Source: JADJOM01 sp046327715 (lineage in GTDB: Bacteria; Gemmatimonadota; Gemmatimonadetes; Gemmatimonadales; GWC2-71-9). Taken from it: DNA of 64,000 bases. The DNA lies in assembly GCA_046327715.1 (NCBI GenBank), contig JAXLXY010000004.1, positions 228,500 through 292,499 of the forward strand, given 5' to 3'. A program made the translations under genes and the position numbers. This document shows, one piece after another, positions 44,717-53,658 of the stretch. Position 1 is the first letter of the stretch. Every line of letters starts with the position of its first letter. The notes under the pieces are model-generated. The model ran no database searches, was not told the DNA's origin, and saw only the letters and a list, made by a program, of their open reading frames with translations.

Positions 44717-45622
44717 ATGCACTCGAAGGTCGTCTCGATGAAGGACGCCATCGCCGCGCACGTGCGCGATGGCGACACGGTGGTGATCGAGGGCTTCACC
44801 CACCTGATCTGCTTCGCCGCCGGGCACGAGATCATCCGCCAGCGGCGGAAGGACCTCACCATCGCCCGGCTCACCCCCGACCTGATCTACGACCAGCTCA
44901 TCGCCGCCGGCTGCGCCCGGAAGCTGGTCTTCTCCTGGGCGGGCAACCCCGGCGCCGGCTCGCTGCACGCCTTCCGCCGCGCGGTGGAGAAGGGCACGCC
45001 CCGGCTCGAGATCGAGGAGTACAGCCACTTCGGGATGGTGGCGCGGATGTCGGCAGGCGCGGCCCGGCTCCCGTTCTGGACCATGCGCAACTACATGGGC
45101 ACCGACCTGCCGGCGGTGAACCCGCGGATCCGCACCGTCACCTGCCCCTACACCGGCGAGGTGCTGGCCACGGTGCCCGCCCTCAACCCCGACGTCACCG
45201 TGATTCACGCCCAGCGGGCCGACGCCAACGGCAACGCCCAGGTCTGGGGGCTGCTCGGCGTGCAGAAGGAGGCGGCCTTTGCCTCGAAGCGCGTGATCGT
45301 GGTCGTCGAGGAGCTGGTGGACGAGTCGGTGATCCGCGCCGACCCCAACCGCACGCTCATCCCCGGCATGATCGTCGACGCCGTGGTGGTGGAGCCCTGG
45401 GGCTGCCACCCGAGCTACGCGCAGGGCTACTACGACCGGGACAACGACTTCTACGTGGCCTGGGAGGACATCTCCCGCGACCCCGCGAGGCTGCAGGCCT
45501 ACCTCGACGAATGGGTGCACGGCGTGGCCGACCGCGCCGAGTACATGGCCCGGCAGCCGGAGCTCCGCGCCCGGCTCACCGCCAAGGACCACTACTGCGA
45601 GGGCGTGAACTATGGCTTCTGA
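44717..45622 (+). CDS. CoA-transferase subunit A (glutaconate CoA-transferase-like)
   Basis: 301 residues, type I CoA-transferase alpha chain. SMKDAIAAHVRDGDTVVIEGFTHLICFAAGHEII, FSWAGNPGAGSLHAF, GAARLPFWTMRNYMGTDLP, CPYTGEVLATVPALNPDV and the late DRAEY-type end resemble GctA/IpdA. Moves CoA between acyl-CoA and a free (di)carboxylic acid with its B partner, which overlaps its last 11 bases. In this context a 3-oxo-dicarboxylate is a reasonable acceptor (inference). Confidence 0.9.
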   Translation: MHSKVVSMKDAIAAHVRDGDTVVIEGFTHLICFAAGHEIIRQRRKDLTIARLTPDLIYDQLIAAGCARKLVFSWAGNPGAGSLHAFRRAVEKGTPRLEIEEYSHFGMVARMSAGAARLPFWTMRNYMGTDLPAVNPRIRTVTCPYTGEVLATVPALNPDVTVIHAQRADANGNAQVWGLLGVQKEAAFASKRVIVVVEELVDESVIRADPNRTLIPGMIVDAVVVEPWGCHPSYAQGYYDRDNDFYVAWEDISRDPARLQAYLDEWVHGVADRAEYMARQPELRARLTAKDHYCEGVNYGF

Positions 45623-46379
45623 GTACACGCCGTCCGAGATGATGGCCGCCGTCGCCGCCCGCGAGCTCAAGGACGGCGAGGTGACGTTCGTGGGGATCGG
45701 CCTCCCCAACCTGGCCTGCAACCTGGCCCGGGCACTGCAGGCCCCGGACCTGGTCCTGATCTACGAGTCGGGCGCGGTCGGCGCGGTGCCGGAACGGCTG
45801 CCCGTCTCGATCGGCGATCCCTCGCTGGTGACCGGGTCGCTCATGGTCTGCTCCATGGCCGACGTCTTCCAGCTCTTCCTGCAGAACGGCAAGATCGAGG
45901 TGGGCTTCCTGGGCGGCGCGCAGGTGGACCGCTACGGCAACATCAACACCACCGTCATCGGCGGCTACGACAAGCCCAAGGTCCGGCTCCCCGGCTCCGG
46001 CGGCGCGGCGGAGATCGCGGTGCACGCCCAGCGGGTGCTGATCATCAGCCGCCTCAACCCCCGCGCCTTCCCGGCGGAACTCGACTTCCTGACCAGCCCG
46101 GGCCAGCGCTGCAAGGGACGGACGCGGCAGGAGCTCGGGATGCCCGGTGCCGGCCCGGTGAAGGTGATCACCGACAAGGGGATCCTCGAAAACGACCCCG
46201 CCACCGGCGAGATGGTGCTCACCGCCATCTATCCGGGGGTCACGGTGGACGACGTGAAGGCCAACGTCGGCTGGCCGCTCGAGGTACGCCCGACGCTGCC
46301 GCTGGTGGCCCCCCCCACCGCCAAGGAGCTGCGGCTCCTCCGCGAGGTTCTCGACCCCAGGAAGCTCTTCCTCGGCTGA
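45612..46379 (+). CDS. CoA-transferase subunit B
   Basis: 255 residues, beta chain of the type I CoA-transferase. Catalytic Glu52 in LIYESGAVGAVP, at the position of the active-site Glu of glutaconate CoA-transferase; GIGLPNLACNLA, GFLGGAQVDRYGNINTTVIG and PGSGGAAEIA are family blocks. IpdB-like hydrolases share this fold, so transferase versus hydrolase activity is not decided by sequence alone. Overlaps subunit A by 11 bases. Confidence 0.92.
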   Translation: MASEYTPSEMMAAVAARELKDGEVTFVGIGLPNLACNLARALQAPDLVLIYESGAVGAVPERLPVSIGDPSLVTGSLMVCSMADVFQLFLQNGKIEVGFLGGAQVDRYGNINTTVIGGYDKPKVRLPGSGGAAEIAVHAQRVLIISRLNPRAFPAELDFLTSPGQRCKGRTRQELGMPGAGPVKVITDKGILENDPATGEMVLTAIYPGVTVDDVKANVGWPLEVRPTLPLVAPPTAKELRLLREVLDPRKLFLG

Positions 46380-46410
46380 TCCTCTTCGCGGGAGCAACTC
46401 CGTGCGCCTC

Positions 46411-46563
46411 ATGCCGCACTCTCTTCGTGCCCTCCGTGCCTCCGTGGTCGCCCTCCTGGCCACGAGCTCGATCCTGGCCACCCCGCTCCCCGCCCAGCAG
46501 CCCCGCCGCGAGACCGCGGCCTGGCGACCGTGGCGCAGTGGCCGCGTATCGACCGGCGGCTGA
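46411..46563 (+). pseudogene. Short signal-peptide ORF, probable remnant
   Basis: ATG 46411 opens 50 codons reading MPHSLRALRASVVALLATSS then ILATPLPAQQPRRETAAWRP, a clear Sec signal peptide with nothing behind it. It stops at TGA 46563, 43 bases before the permease start. It may be the broken 5' end of a secreted-protein gene or a small secreted peptide. There is no good ribosome site. Confidence 0.35.
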
Positions 46564-46606
46564 GGGGCGAGCCCTCGGGCCCCCTCCCCCTTCTTCCGAG
46601 ACCCCA

Positions 46607-47992
46607 GTGGACGCTGCCCACACCTCCTCCGACCTCAGGCGCAGCCTCGGCCTCCGTGACCTCGTCCTCTTCAACGTCGTCGCGGTCCTGAGCATCCGCT
46701 GGCTGGCCACCTCGGCCGCCAACGGCGTGGGGGCGCTGACGCTCTGGGTGGGGGCCGCGCTGTTCTTCTTCGTCCCGATGGGCCTTGCGGTGGTGGAGCT
46801 CGCGGCCCGGTTCCCGGAAGAAGGCGGGATCTACTTCTGGACCAAGCGCGCCTTCGGGCCTGGGCACGGCTTCCTCTGCGGCTGGTGCTACTGGGTCAAC
46901 AACCTCCTGTACTACCCGAGCCTGCTGCTCGCCACCGCCACCATCGGCACCTATGCCCTGGGCGAGGCGGGCGTGCCGCTGCAGACGGCCTGGGGCTACC
47001 TCCTCCCCGCCACCCTGGTGCTGCTCTGGCTTGCAGCGCTGCTCAACATCGTGGGCGTGGGCACCGGCAAGTGGCTGCAGAACGCCGGCGCGGTGGCGGC
47101 GTACCTCCCCGGGGTGCTGCTGGTGGGCCTCGCGGCGTACGTGCTCATGACGCGCGGGCCGGCCAATGAGTTCTCGCTCGCGGCCCTCGTTCCCCGGGCC
47201 GGGAAGCTCTCCGACCTGAGCCTGTGGGCGTCGATCGCCTTCGCGTTCACCGGCATCGAGCTCTGCGCGGTGATGGCGGGCGAGGTCAAGGACCCGGCCC
47301 GGACGCTCAAGCGCGCGATCATCATCGCCGCGCCGCTGATCGCGGGGATCTACATCATCGGCACCGCGGCCATGCTCATCCTGGTGCCGGCGGGCGAGGT
47401 GAACATCGTCTCGGGGCTGCTGCAGGGGATCGAGCGCGGCGTGGGCCACGCCGGCCCGCTGCTCGGCATCCTGGTGCCCGCCGCGGCGATCTCGGTGGTG
47501 CTCGGCAACCTGGGGCAGGTGGGGGCGTGGCTCATCGGGCCGGCGCGGATCGCGTTCATGATCGGGCTGGACCGCTACTTCCCGCCGGCGTTCGGCAAGG
47601 TGCACCCCCGCTGGGGGACTCCCTACGTGGCGATCCTGGTGGAGGCGGGGGTGGCCACCGTGCTGCTCGTGGTGGCGGTGCTGGGGAAGGGTTCGACGGT
47701 CGAGAAGGCCTACCTGGTCATGCTCGACACCATGATCCTCATCTACTTCATCCCCTTCCTGTACCTCTTCCTGAGCTACGTGAAGTTCACCGGCGCCGAG
47801 CCGAGCCCCACCACCCGTGGCCCGCGGCGCTGGTTTGTCGGCGCCTCGGGCCTGGGGCTCACGCTGTTCGGGATGGGGCTCTCGATGGTGCCGCCGGCGG
47901 AGGGCAGCGCCCTGCTGTTCGAGGCCAAGGTGGTGGGGGGCGCCGCCGCCTTCGTGGCGCTGGGGCTGTGGCTGTACTGGCGGCGGCGGTAG
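46607..47992 (+). CDS. APC-superfamily amino acid permease
   Basis: Inner-membrane amino acid transporter of ~461 residues with 12 helices. GTG 46607 precedes LRRSLGLRDLVLFNVVAVLSIRW; the longer frame from 46427 is a shadow of the remnant ORF. PEEGGIYFWTKRAFGPGHGF is the helix 3 signature, WASIAFAFTGIELCAVMAGEVKDPARTL the helix 6-7 region of APC carriers. The C-terminus SYVKFTGAEPSPT follows helix 10. Lies downstream of the CoA-transferase pair, so import of lysine or another amino acid for the adjacent catabolic genes is plausible. Confidence 0.9.
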   Translation: MDAAHTSSDLRRSLGLRDLVLFNVVAVLSIRWLATSAANGVGALTLWVGAALFFFVPMGLAVVELAARFPEEGGIYFWTKRAFGPGHGFLCGWCYWVNNLLYYPSLLLATATIGTYALGEAGVPLQTAWGYLLPATLVLLWLAALLNIVGVGTGKWLQNAGAVAAYLPGVLLVGLAAYVLMTRGPANEFSLAALVPRAGKLSDLSLWASIAFAFTGIELCAVMAGEVKDPARTLKRAIIIAAPLIAGIYIIGTAAMLILVPAGEVNIVSGLLQGIERGVGHAGPLLGILVPAAAISVVLGNLGQVGAWLIGPARIAFMIGLDRYFPPAFGKVHPRWGTPYVAILVEAGVATVLLVVAVLGKGSTVEKAYLVMLDTMILIYFIPFLYLFLSYVKFTGAEPSPTTRGPRRWFVGASGLGLTLFGMGLSMVPPAEGSALLFEAKVVGGAAAFVALGLWLYWRRR

Positions 47993-48008
47993 GCGGCGCG
48001 AGCGGCCC

Positions 48009-48040
48009 AACCGCCTAACCGCCCAACCGCCCAACCGCCT
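48009..48040. repeat. Octamer tract, 4 copies of AACCGCCT/AACCGCCC
   Basis: Four copies between the convergent permease and M28 peptidase stops, the same unit as at 7483-7506. The last copy reaches the peptidase stop codon. Confidence 0.88.
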
Positions 48041-49430
48041 ACTTCCCCGCCGGCAGCCGCTCCGGCAGGTCGGCGATCACGTAGGCCATCACCGCCATGG
48101 TGGCCACGCAGCGCGCGACGTCGGCCGGGTCGAGCTTGTCCACCAGGTCGCCGGGGCTGTGGTGATACCAGAAATACCGTTCTCCTTCGGTGGCCAGCCC
48201 CATCCCCGGCACGCCGCGGGCCATGAGCGGGGCGATGTCGGCGCCGCCTCCCGGGGTGGTGATGCTGTCGGCGTCGATCGCCTCGAGCAGCGTGGCCACG
48301 CGGCGCACGATGGCCAGCGCGCTGTCGCTGCCGCTGAAGCCGAAGCCCTGGGGCCGGAACACGCCGCCGTCGGACTCGATGGCCAGCACGTGCTGCTCCA
48401 CGTTGGCGCCCCGGGCGTCGCGGTAGGCGTCGCCGCCGCGGCCCCCATTTTCCTCGTTGGTCCAGCCCACCACCCGGATGGTGCGCCGCGGCCGCAGGCC
48501 CAGCGCCTTGATGATCCGCACCGCCTCCCAGGCCGCCACCACGCCGCCGGCATCGTCCATGGCGCCGGTGCCGACGTCCCAGCTGTCGATATGGCCGCCC
48601 AGCACCACCACCTCCTCCGGGTGCTCGGCGCCCGTGATCTCGGCCATGACGTTGTGGCTCTGCGCATCGGGGAGCGTCCGGGCCCCCATGGTGAGCTTCA
48701 CCGCCACCGGCTCTCCCCGGTCCTGCATGCGGTGCAGCAGCATCGCGTCCTCGACGGTGAGCGCCGCGATGGGGATCGGCCGGATCGCGCCGGTGGTGTC
48801 GTAGCGGGTGACGCCGGTATGGGGCGAACGGATGCTGTACGGGGCCACCGAGCGGATGAGGGCCGCCACCGCGCCCACCCGGGCCGCCTCGATGGCGCCG
48901 CGCACCCGGTACTGCACGGTGGCGCCGTAGCTGGTGAACGGGGCGTCGAAGAGGACGATCTTCCCCTTGGCCTCCGCCGCGCGGCGGGTCAGCTCCTCGA
49001 AGCTCGAGACCACCAGCACCGGCGCGGTGATGCCGGCCTTCGGGGTGCCGACGCTCATGCCCAGGCCGAGCATCGGGAGGGGGGCGCGCCGGGGCGAAAC
49101 CAGCTCGGCCGACTCCGTGCCGCGTACCCAATGCGGCACCATCGCCGGCTCCTTCACCGGCCGGTCGAGGCCGTCCTTGCGCATCTCGGCCACGATCCAG
49201 TCGATGGCCCGCTCCAGGCTCTCCGAGCCGCTCAGCCGGTGGCCGAAGGTATCGGTGAGTCGGGCCAGGCGGTCCCAGGCGGCGCTGTCGGCCAGGGCGG
49301 CACCGATGATCCGGTTGGCGGCGTCACGATACGGATCGACGAGGGGATCGGCGGGGGCCTGCGCCGACAGGCTCGTGCTGGCGGAGAGGCCGATCAGGAG
49401 GCAAGATAGGGTCTGCAGCCGACGGATCAT
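48039..49430 (-). CDS. Secreted M28 metallopeptidase, carboxypeptidase Q-like
   Basis: Zinc aminopeptidase/carboxypeptidase of 463 residues from ATG 49430, signal peptide RLQTLSCLLIGLSASTSLSAQ. A protease-associated domain lies in the middle (~130-250). Zinc ligands: His in VVLGGHIDSWDVGTG, Asp in AMDDAGGVVAAWE, Glu in WTNEENGGRGG, Asp in AIESDGG and His in YFWYHHSPGD. Domain order resembles animal carboxypeptidase Q (PGCP). It starts 30 bases from the divergent TolB-CehA gene; the two probably share control. Confidence 0.92.
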   Translation of the reverse strand: MIRRLQTLSCLLIGLSASTSLSAQAPADPLVDPYRDAANRIIGAALADSAAWDRLARLTDTFGHRLSGSESLERAIDWIVAEMRKDGLDRPVKEPAMVPHWVRGTESAELVSPRRAPLPMLGLGMSVGTPKAGITAPVLVVSSFEELTRRAAEAKGKIVLFDAPFTSYGATVQYRVRGAIEAARVGAVAALIRSVAPYSIRSPHTGVTRYDTTGAIRPIPIAALTVEDAMLLHRMQDRGEPVAVKLTMGARTLPDAQSHNVMAEITGAEHPEEVVVLGGHIDSWDVGTGAMDDAGGVVAAWEAVRIIKALGLRPRRTIRVVGWTNEENGGRGGDAYRDARGANVEQHVLAIESDGGVFRPQGFGFSGSDSALAIVRRVATLLEAIDADSITTPGGGADIAPLMARGVPGMGLATEGERYFWYHHSPGDLVDKLDPADVARCVATMAVMAYVIADLPERLPAGK

Positions 49431-49460
49431 GGCGGTCGTCTCGAGGGGGGCCAGAGGAAC

Positions 49461-52025
49461 GTGACGCAACGTGGAACCCGATGGATCCGGGGCGGGACCG
49501 CCCGCCGGACGCCCGTAAGATACCTCCTCCCGCTCATCCTGCTCGCCGCCCCCGCGGCCGGCCAGCGGCAGACGGTGCTGCAGCAGATCGCGCTCCCCCA
49601 CAACTACTACTACCGGGAGATGTACCTCCCGCAGGCCACCAGTGGCCCGTCCTCGGTGGCGTGGACCGCGGATGGGAAGGCGCTGATCTACTCCATGCAG
49701 GGCCGCCTCTGGCGCCAGGCGATCGGCGACTCGGTGGCGCACCAGCTGACCACCGGCCCCTCCTACGATTACCAGCCCGACGTCTCACCCGACGGCCGGT
49801 CGGTGGTCTACGCGGCGTACTGGAAGGACGCGGTGGAGCTGCGGGTGCTCGACCTCGAGACCCTGGTGTCGGAGCCCCTGGTGAAGAACGGGGCGGTGAA
49901 CGTCGACCCGCGCTGGTCGCCGGATGGCAGCCGCGTGGCCTACGTGAGCACCGCCTACGAGGGGCGATTCCATGTCTTCGTCGTTTCGCCGGCTCGGCGG
50001 CTCGGTGGCACGGCCGCGGACCCGAGTCGTCTCACCGACGACCACGACTCCGGCCTGCCACGCTATTACTACAGCCGCTACGACCACTACCTCTCGCCCA
50101 CCTGGTCGCCCGACGGGAGGGAGCTCATCCTGGTCAGCAACCGGGGAAGGATCTGGGGAGCCGGAGGGCTGTGGCGGATGGAGGCGCGCCCCGGCGCCCC
50201 GCTGCGGCAGGTGCTGGACGAGGAATCAGCCTGGCGGATGCGCCCGGACTGGGCGCTCGACGGCCGCCGCGTGGTCTACGCCAGCTACCTGGGCCGCCAG
50301 TGGCACCAGCTCTGGCTCACCACCGCCGACGGCGGCGACCCGCTCCAGCTCACCTACGGCGACTTCGACGTCACCGCCCCCCGCTGGGCGCCCGACGGCC
50401 GCCGCATCGCCTGCATCAGCAACGAAGGCGGGAACACCTCCCTCTGGGTGGTGGGGATTCCCGGTGGGGACCGCACCCGGGTCGAGGCCCGGCGGCGGGT
50501 GTATCGCGAGCCGATGGGCCGGCTGGCCCTCACCGTGGTCGATGCCGCGACCGGCCGCCCGCTCGCGGCCCGGGTGTCCGTCCGCCTGCCCGATGACCGC
50601 AGCGCGGTGCCCGACGACGCCTGGTGGCACTCCGACGATGCCTTCGACCGGGGCGACCGCGCCTTCGAGTACGGCTACTTCCACACCGCGGGCCGGAGCA
50701 CGCTGTCGGTGCCGGCCGGCGCGGTGGTGGTGGAAGTGACCCATGGACCGGAGTGGCGGCTGGCGCGGGAGACCATCACGGTGCCCGCCAACCAGCTCAC
50801 CGCGCGGACCATCCGCCTGGCGCGGCTGCTCCCGCTGCCCGGCTGGACCTCCGGCGACCTGCACGTGCACATGAACTACGGCGGCCACTACCGTGCCACC
50901 CCCAGGACGCTCGCCTTCCAGGCCCGGGCCGAGGGGCTCAACGTGGTCGAGAACCTCATCGTGAACAAGGAAGACCGGGTGCCGGACGTGGGCTGGTTCA
51001 CCGGCCGCCCCGACCCGGTGTCCACCCCCGACCTGCTCCTGCTGCACGACCAGGAGTTCCACACCAGCTGGTGGGGCCACACCGGCGCCCTGGGCCTGAC
51101 CCGGCACCTCCTGCTTCCCGACTACGCGGGGTACGCCGGTACCGCGGTGGCGAGCCTCTATCCCGACAATGCCACGGTGGCCGATGGGGCGCATGCCCAG
51201 GGAGGGCTGTTCGGCGACGTGCACCCCTTCGACGAGGAGCCCAACCCGCTCGATACCACGGTGACCCTCCGCAACGCCCTCCCGGTGGACGTGGCCCTGG
51301 GCAAGGTGGACTACCTCGAGGTGGTGGGGTTCAGCGACCACCGCGCCACCTCGGCGGTCTGGTACCGGCTGCTCAACTGCGGTTTCCGCATCCCGGCCGG
51401 CGCCGGCACCGACGCCATGACCAACTACGCCAGCCTGCGCGGGCCGGTCGGCACCAACCGGGTGTACGTGCAGAGTCCGCTGCCGCTGGATCGGGGGCGC
51501 TGGTACGCCGCCCTCAAGGCGGGAAAGACCTTCGCGACCAACGGGCCGCTGCTGCAGTTCAGCGTGGACGGCCAGGGGCCGGGCAGCGACCTCGTTCTCC
51601 CGGCCGCCGCCCACGCCGCCACGGTGAAGGTGCAGCTGCGCGCCAACGTGCCGGTGGATCACCTGGAAATCGTCGGGAACGGGGTGGTCGTGGCCTCACT
51701 CCCCCTCCGGGGTGAGCGCACCAGCCTGGACACCACGCTGACGCTCCCCATCCGCCAGAGCAGCTGGCTGGTGCTCCGCGCCTGGAGCGAGCATGCGGTG
51801 GAGCCGGTGCTCGACCTGTATCCCTTCGCCACCACCAGCCCGGTGTACCTGACGCTCGGCGGCAAGCCGGTGCGGAGCCCTGCCGATGCCGAGTACTTCC
51901 TGGCGTGGATCGACCGGCTGGAGGGGGGCGCGGCGGCGCACACCGGCTGGAACACCAGCCAGGAGAAGCGCGAGGTGCTGGACCGCATCCGCCGGGCGCG
52001 CGAGGTGTTCGCGGCGCGGCGGTAG
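49461..52025 (+). CDS. Secreted protein: TolB/WD40-like propeller plus CehA/McbA-type metallohydrolase
   Basis: 854 residues from GTG 49461, signal peptide YLLPLILLAAPAAGQ after ~18 residues. Residues ~50-340 are a PD40/TolB-like propeller (QPDVSPDGRSVVYAAYWKD, DPRWSPDGSRVAYVS, PTWSPDGRELILVS, APRWAPDGRRIACIS). ~345-450 is an all-beta linker (LTVVDAATGRPLAARVSV). ~455-700 is a PHP-like hydrolase with GDLHVHMNYGGHY, LLLHDQEFHTSWWGH and DVHPFDEEPN metal-site candidates, as in CehA/McbA proteins. The substrate of the hydrolase is unknown. Three octamers at 49991-50014 encode the ARRLGGTA loop of the propeller. Confidence 0.85.
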   Translation: MTQRGTRWIRGGTARRTPVRYLLPLILLAAPAAGQRQTVLQQIALPHNYYYREMYLPQATSGPSSVAWTADGKALIYSMQGRLWRQAIGDSVAHQLTTGPSYDYQPDVSPDGRSVVYAAYWKDAVELRVLDLETLVSEPLVKNGAVNVDPRWSPDGSRVAYVSTAYEGRFHVFVVSPARRLGGTAADPSRLTDDHDSGLPRYYYSRYDHYLSPTWSPDGRELILVSNRGRIWGAGGLWRMEARPGAPLRQVLDEESAWRMRPDWALDGRRVVYASYLGRQWHQLWLTTADGGDPLQLTYGDFDVTAPRWAPDGRRIACISNEGGNTSLWVVGIPGGDRTRVEARRRVYREPMGRLALTVVDAATGRPLAARVSVRLPDDRSAVPDDAWWHSDDAFDRGDRAFEYGYFHTAGRSTLSVPAGAVVVEVTHGPEWRLARETITVPANQLTARTIRLARLLPLPGWTSGDLHVHMNYGGHYRATPRTLAFQARAEGLNVVENLIVNKEDRVPDVGWFTGRPDPVSTPDLLLLHDQEFHTSWWGHTGALGLTRHLLLPDYAGYAGTAVASLYPDNATVADGAHAQGGLFGDVHPFDEEPNPLDTTVTLRNALPVDVALGKVDYLEVVGFSDHRATSAVWYRLLNCGFRIPAGAGTDAMTNYASLRGPVGTNRVYVQSPLPLDRGRWYAALKAGKTFATNGPLLQFSVDGQGPGSDLVLPAAAHAATVKVQLRANVPVDHLEIVGNGVVVASLPLRGERTSLDTTLTLPIRQSSWLVLRAWSEHAVEPVLDLYPFATTSPVYLTLGGKPVRSPADAEYFLAWIDRLEGGAAAHTGWNTSQEKREVLDRIRRAREVFAARR
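49991..50014. repeat. Octamer tract GGCTCGGC, 3 copies, in a propeller loop
   Basis: GGCTCGGC, GGCTCGGT, GGCACGGC, the same unit as at 14068-14099, encoding the RRLGGTA loop. Confidence 0.7.
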
Positions 52026-52103
52026 GGGCGGGCAGTGCGGGGTCGGAGGCTTGATCACGCATTGGCTATCGGTCGCCAGTCCCGCGCGCCCCCGCCGCGG
52101 CCT

Positions 52104-52233
52104 GCCAGTCGTCAGCTTTGGCATGCCGCTCTGGGGGCACGCGGTCCCGGTGCCACCCACCCGCCGGTGCGCGTGCGGCCGACCCACGGGTTCCCCCGGC
52201 GCCGCGTGCCAAAGCCGACGACTGGCACGCGGC
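52104..52233. repeat. Imperfect inverted repeat with nested hairpin (REP-like)
   Basis: GCCAGTCGTCAGCTTTGGCA at 52104-52123 is the near-complement of 52204-52225 (two or three mismatches over 22). The right arm itself folds: GCCGCGTGCC (52201-52210) pairs perfectly with GGCACGCGGC (52224-52233). A further GACCCACGGG/GGGACCCGTGGG pair lies at 52181-52252. Confidence 0.65.
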
Positions 52234-52264
52234 AGAGGGGGGACCCGTGGGGAGGTCAGAGTGT

Positions 52265-52288
52265 AGCTCGGCGGCTCGGCGGCTCGCG
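52265..52288. repeat. Octamer tract GGCTCGGC, 3 copies, intergenic
   Basis: AGCTCGGC, GGCTCGGC, GGCTCGCG, upstream of the amidohydrolase. Confidence 0.75.
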
Positions 52289-52350
52289 CCCCCCCCTGCC
52301 CCCTCGAAGGCCTGCTGATTCCTATCACCCATCGATCGAGGGTTCCTCCG

Positions 52351-53658
52351 TTGAAGCACTACCTGCTCGCCCTTGGCATCGCCGCGCTCACCGCCGAGTC
52401 CCTCGCCGGCCAGGAGCTCACCGCCATCCGCGCCGGCCGCCTGGTGGACGTCGAGCGTGGCGAGGTCCGCGCCAACCAGGTCATCCTCGTCCGCGGCGAG
52501 CGGATCGAGGCGGTCCAGGCGGGCACCGCGCCGATCCCGCGGGGAGCCCGCGTCATTGACCTCTCGGCTCACACCGTGACCCCGGGGCTCATCGACCTGC
52601 ACGCCCACCTGATCGGCGACATCTCCTCCGCGAGCCCGATCGCGCCGCTCACCCAGTCGGGGGCCCAGGACGCATTGGCCGGGGTGCAGAATGCCCGCGC
52701 CACCCTGCTCGCCGGCTTCACCACCGTGCGCGACATCGGCACCTACCGCGCCTTCGTGGACGTGGCGCTCCGCAACGCCATCAACGCCGGCATCGTCCGC
52801 GGTCCCCGGATGCAGGTCGCGGGCGCCTACGTGACGGTCTCGAGCGGGGCGGGCGAGGTCACCGGCATGGCCGCCGACGTGAGCGCGCCGCCCGACATGC
52901 GCCGTGGCGTGGCCAACAACGCCAGCGAGGTGCGGCAGCGGGTGCGCGAACTCCTCAACGGCGGCGCCGACTTCATCAAGATCCTGGCGACGGGGGCGGT
53001 GTTCACGATGGGCACCAAGCCGGGAGCGCCGGAATACACCGAGGAGGAGCTCCGGGCCGCCGTCGACGAGGCGGCCAACTATGGCACCTACGTGGCGGCC
53101 CACGCCCACGGGGCGGAGGGGATCAAGCGGGCGGTGCGGGCGGGGGTCCGATCCATCGAACACGGCTCCCTGGCCGATGACGAGGCCCTGGCGCTCATGA
53201 AGGCCCGGGGCACCTGGCTGGTGGCCGACATCTACAACGGCGACTACACCGACTCGGTCGGCGCCCTCGAGCACTGGCCCGAGGAGATCCTGCGCAAGAA
53301 CCGGGAGACCACCGGCACCCAGCGTGATGCCTTCCGGAAGGCTGTGGCCCTGGGGGTTCCGCTGGCCTACGGCACCGACAGCGGCATCTATCCCCACGGG
53401 CTCAACGCCCGGCAGCTGCGCTACATGGTCACCTACGGCATGACCCCCATGCAGGCCGTCCAGTCGGCCACGATCCGGGCGGCGCAGGTGATGGGGTGGG
53501 AGGACCGCGTGGGCAGCATCGCCCCGGGGCGCTACGCCGACCTGATCGCGGTGAAGGGCGATGCCCTCGCCGACCTGGGCCGGTTCGAGGCGGTGGACTT
53601 CGTGATGAAGGGGGGCGAGGTGCTGAAGGAACGGGGGGTGGTTACAGCGCCTTGGTGA
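52351..53658 (+). CDS. Secreted amidohydrolase (prolidase/imidazolonepropionase-like)
   Basis: Metal-dependent hydrolase of 435 residues starting at TTG 52351 with a leader MKHYLLALGIAALTAESLAGQ. Amidohydrolase signatures: PGLIDLHAHLIG (HxH), carboxylated-lysine segment ADFIKILATGA, AAHAHGAEGI, SIEHGSLADD and final Asp in AYGTDSGIYPHG. Closest in style to the Xaa-Pro / Xaa-Arg dipeptidase group of amidohydrolases found in oceanic and soil bacteria. The 3' end overlaps the facing GNAT gene by 17 bases. With the M28 peptidase and TolB-CehA gene it forms a secreted hydrolase block. Confidence 0.9.
   Translation: MKHYLLALGIAALTAESLAGQELTAIRAGRLVDVERGEVRANQVILVRGERIEAVQAGTAPIPRGARVIDLSAHTVTPGLIDLHAHLIGDISSASPIAPLTQSGAQDALAGVQNARATLLAGFTTVRDIGTYRAFVDVALRNAINAGIVRGPRMQVAGAYVTVSSGAGEVTGMAADVSAPPDMRRGVANNASEVRQRVRELLNGGADFIKILATGAVFTMGTKPGAPEYTEEELRAAVDEAANYGTYVAAHAHGAEGIKRAVRAGVRSIEHGSLADDEALALMKARGTWLVADIYNGDYTDSVGALEHWPEEILRKNRETTGTQRDAFRKAVALGVPLAYGTDSGIYPHGLNARQLRYMVTYGMTPMQAVQSATIRAAQVMGWEDRVGSIAPGRYADLIAVKGDALADLGRFEAVDFVMKGGEVLKERGVVTAPW

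Larger units (their letters stand above)
52026..52350. other. 325-base intergenic region with inverted repeats
   Basis: No gene is recognised. It contains the inverted repeat at 52104-52233, an octamer tract at 52265-52288 and the leader of the amidohydrolase gene. No tRNA-like or riboswitch-like fold is evident. Confidence 0.6.

Noticed and set aside
52066..53397. Long open frame on the minus strand (443 codons)
   Set aside because: Lies antisense to the amidohydrolase, whose motifs are intact; composition is that of a GC-rich shadow frame.
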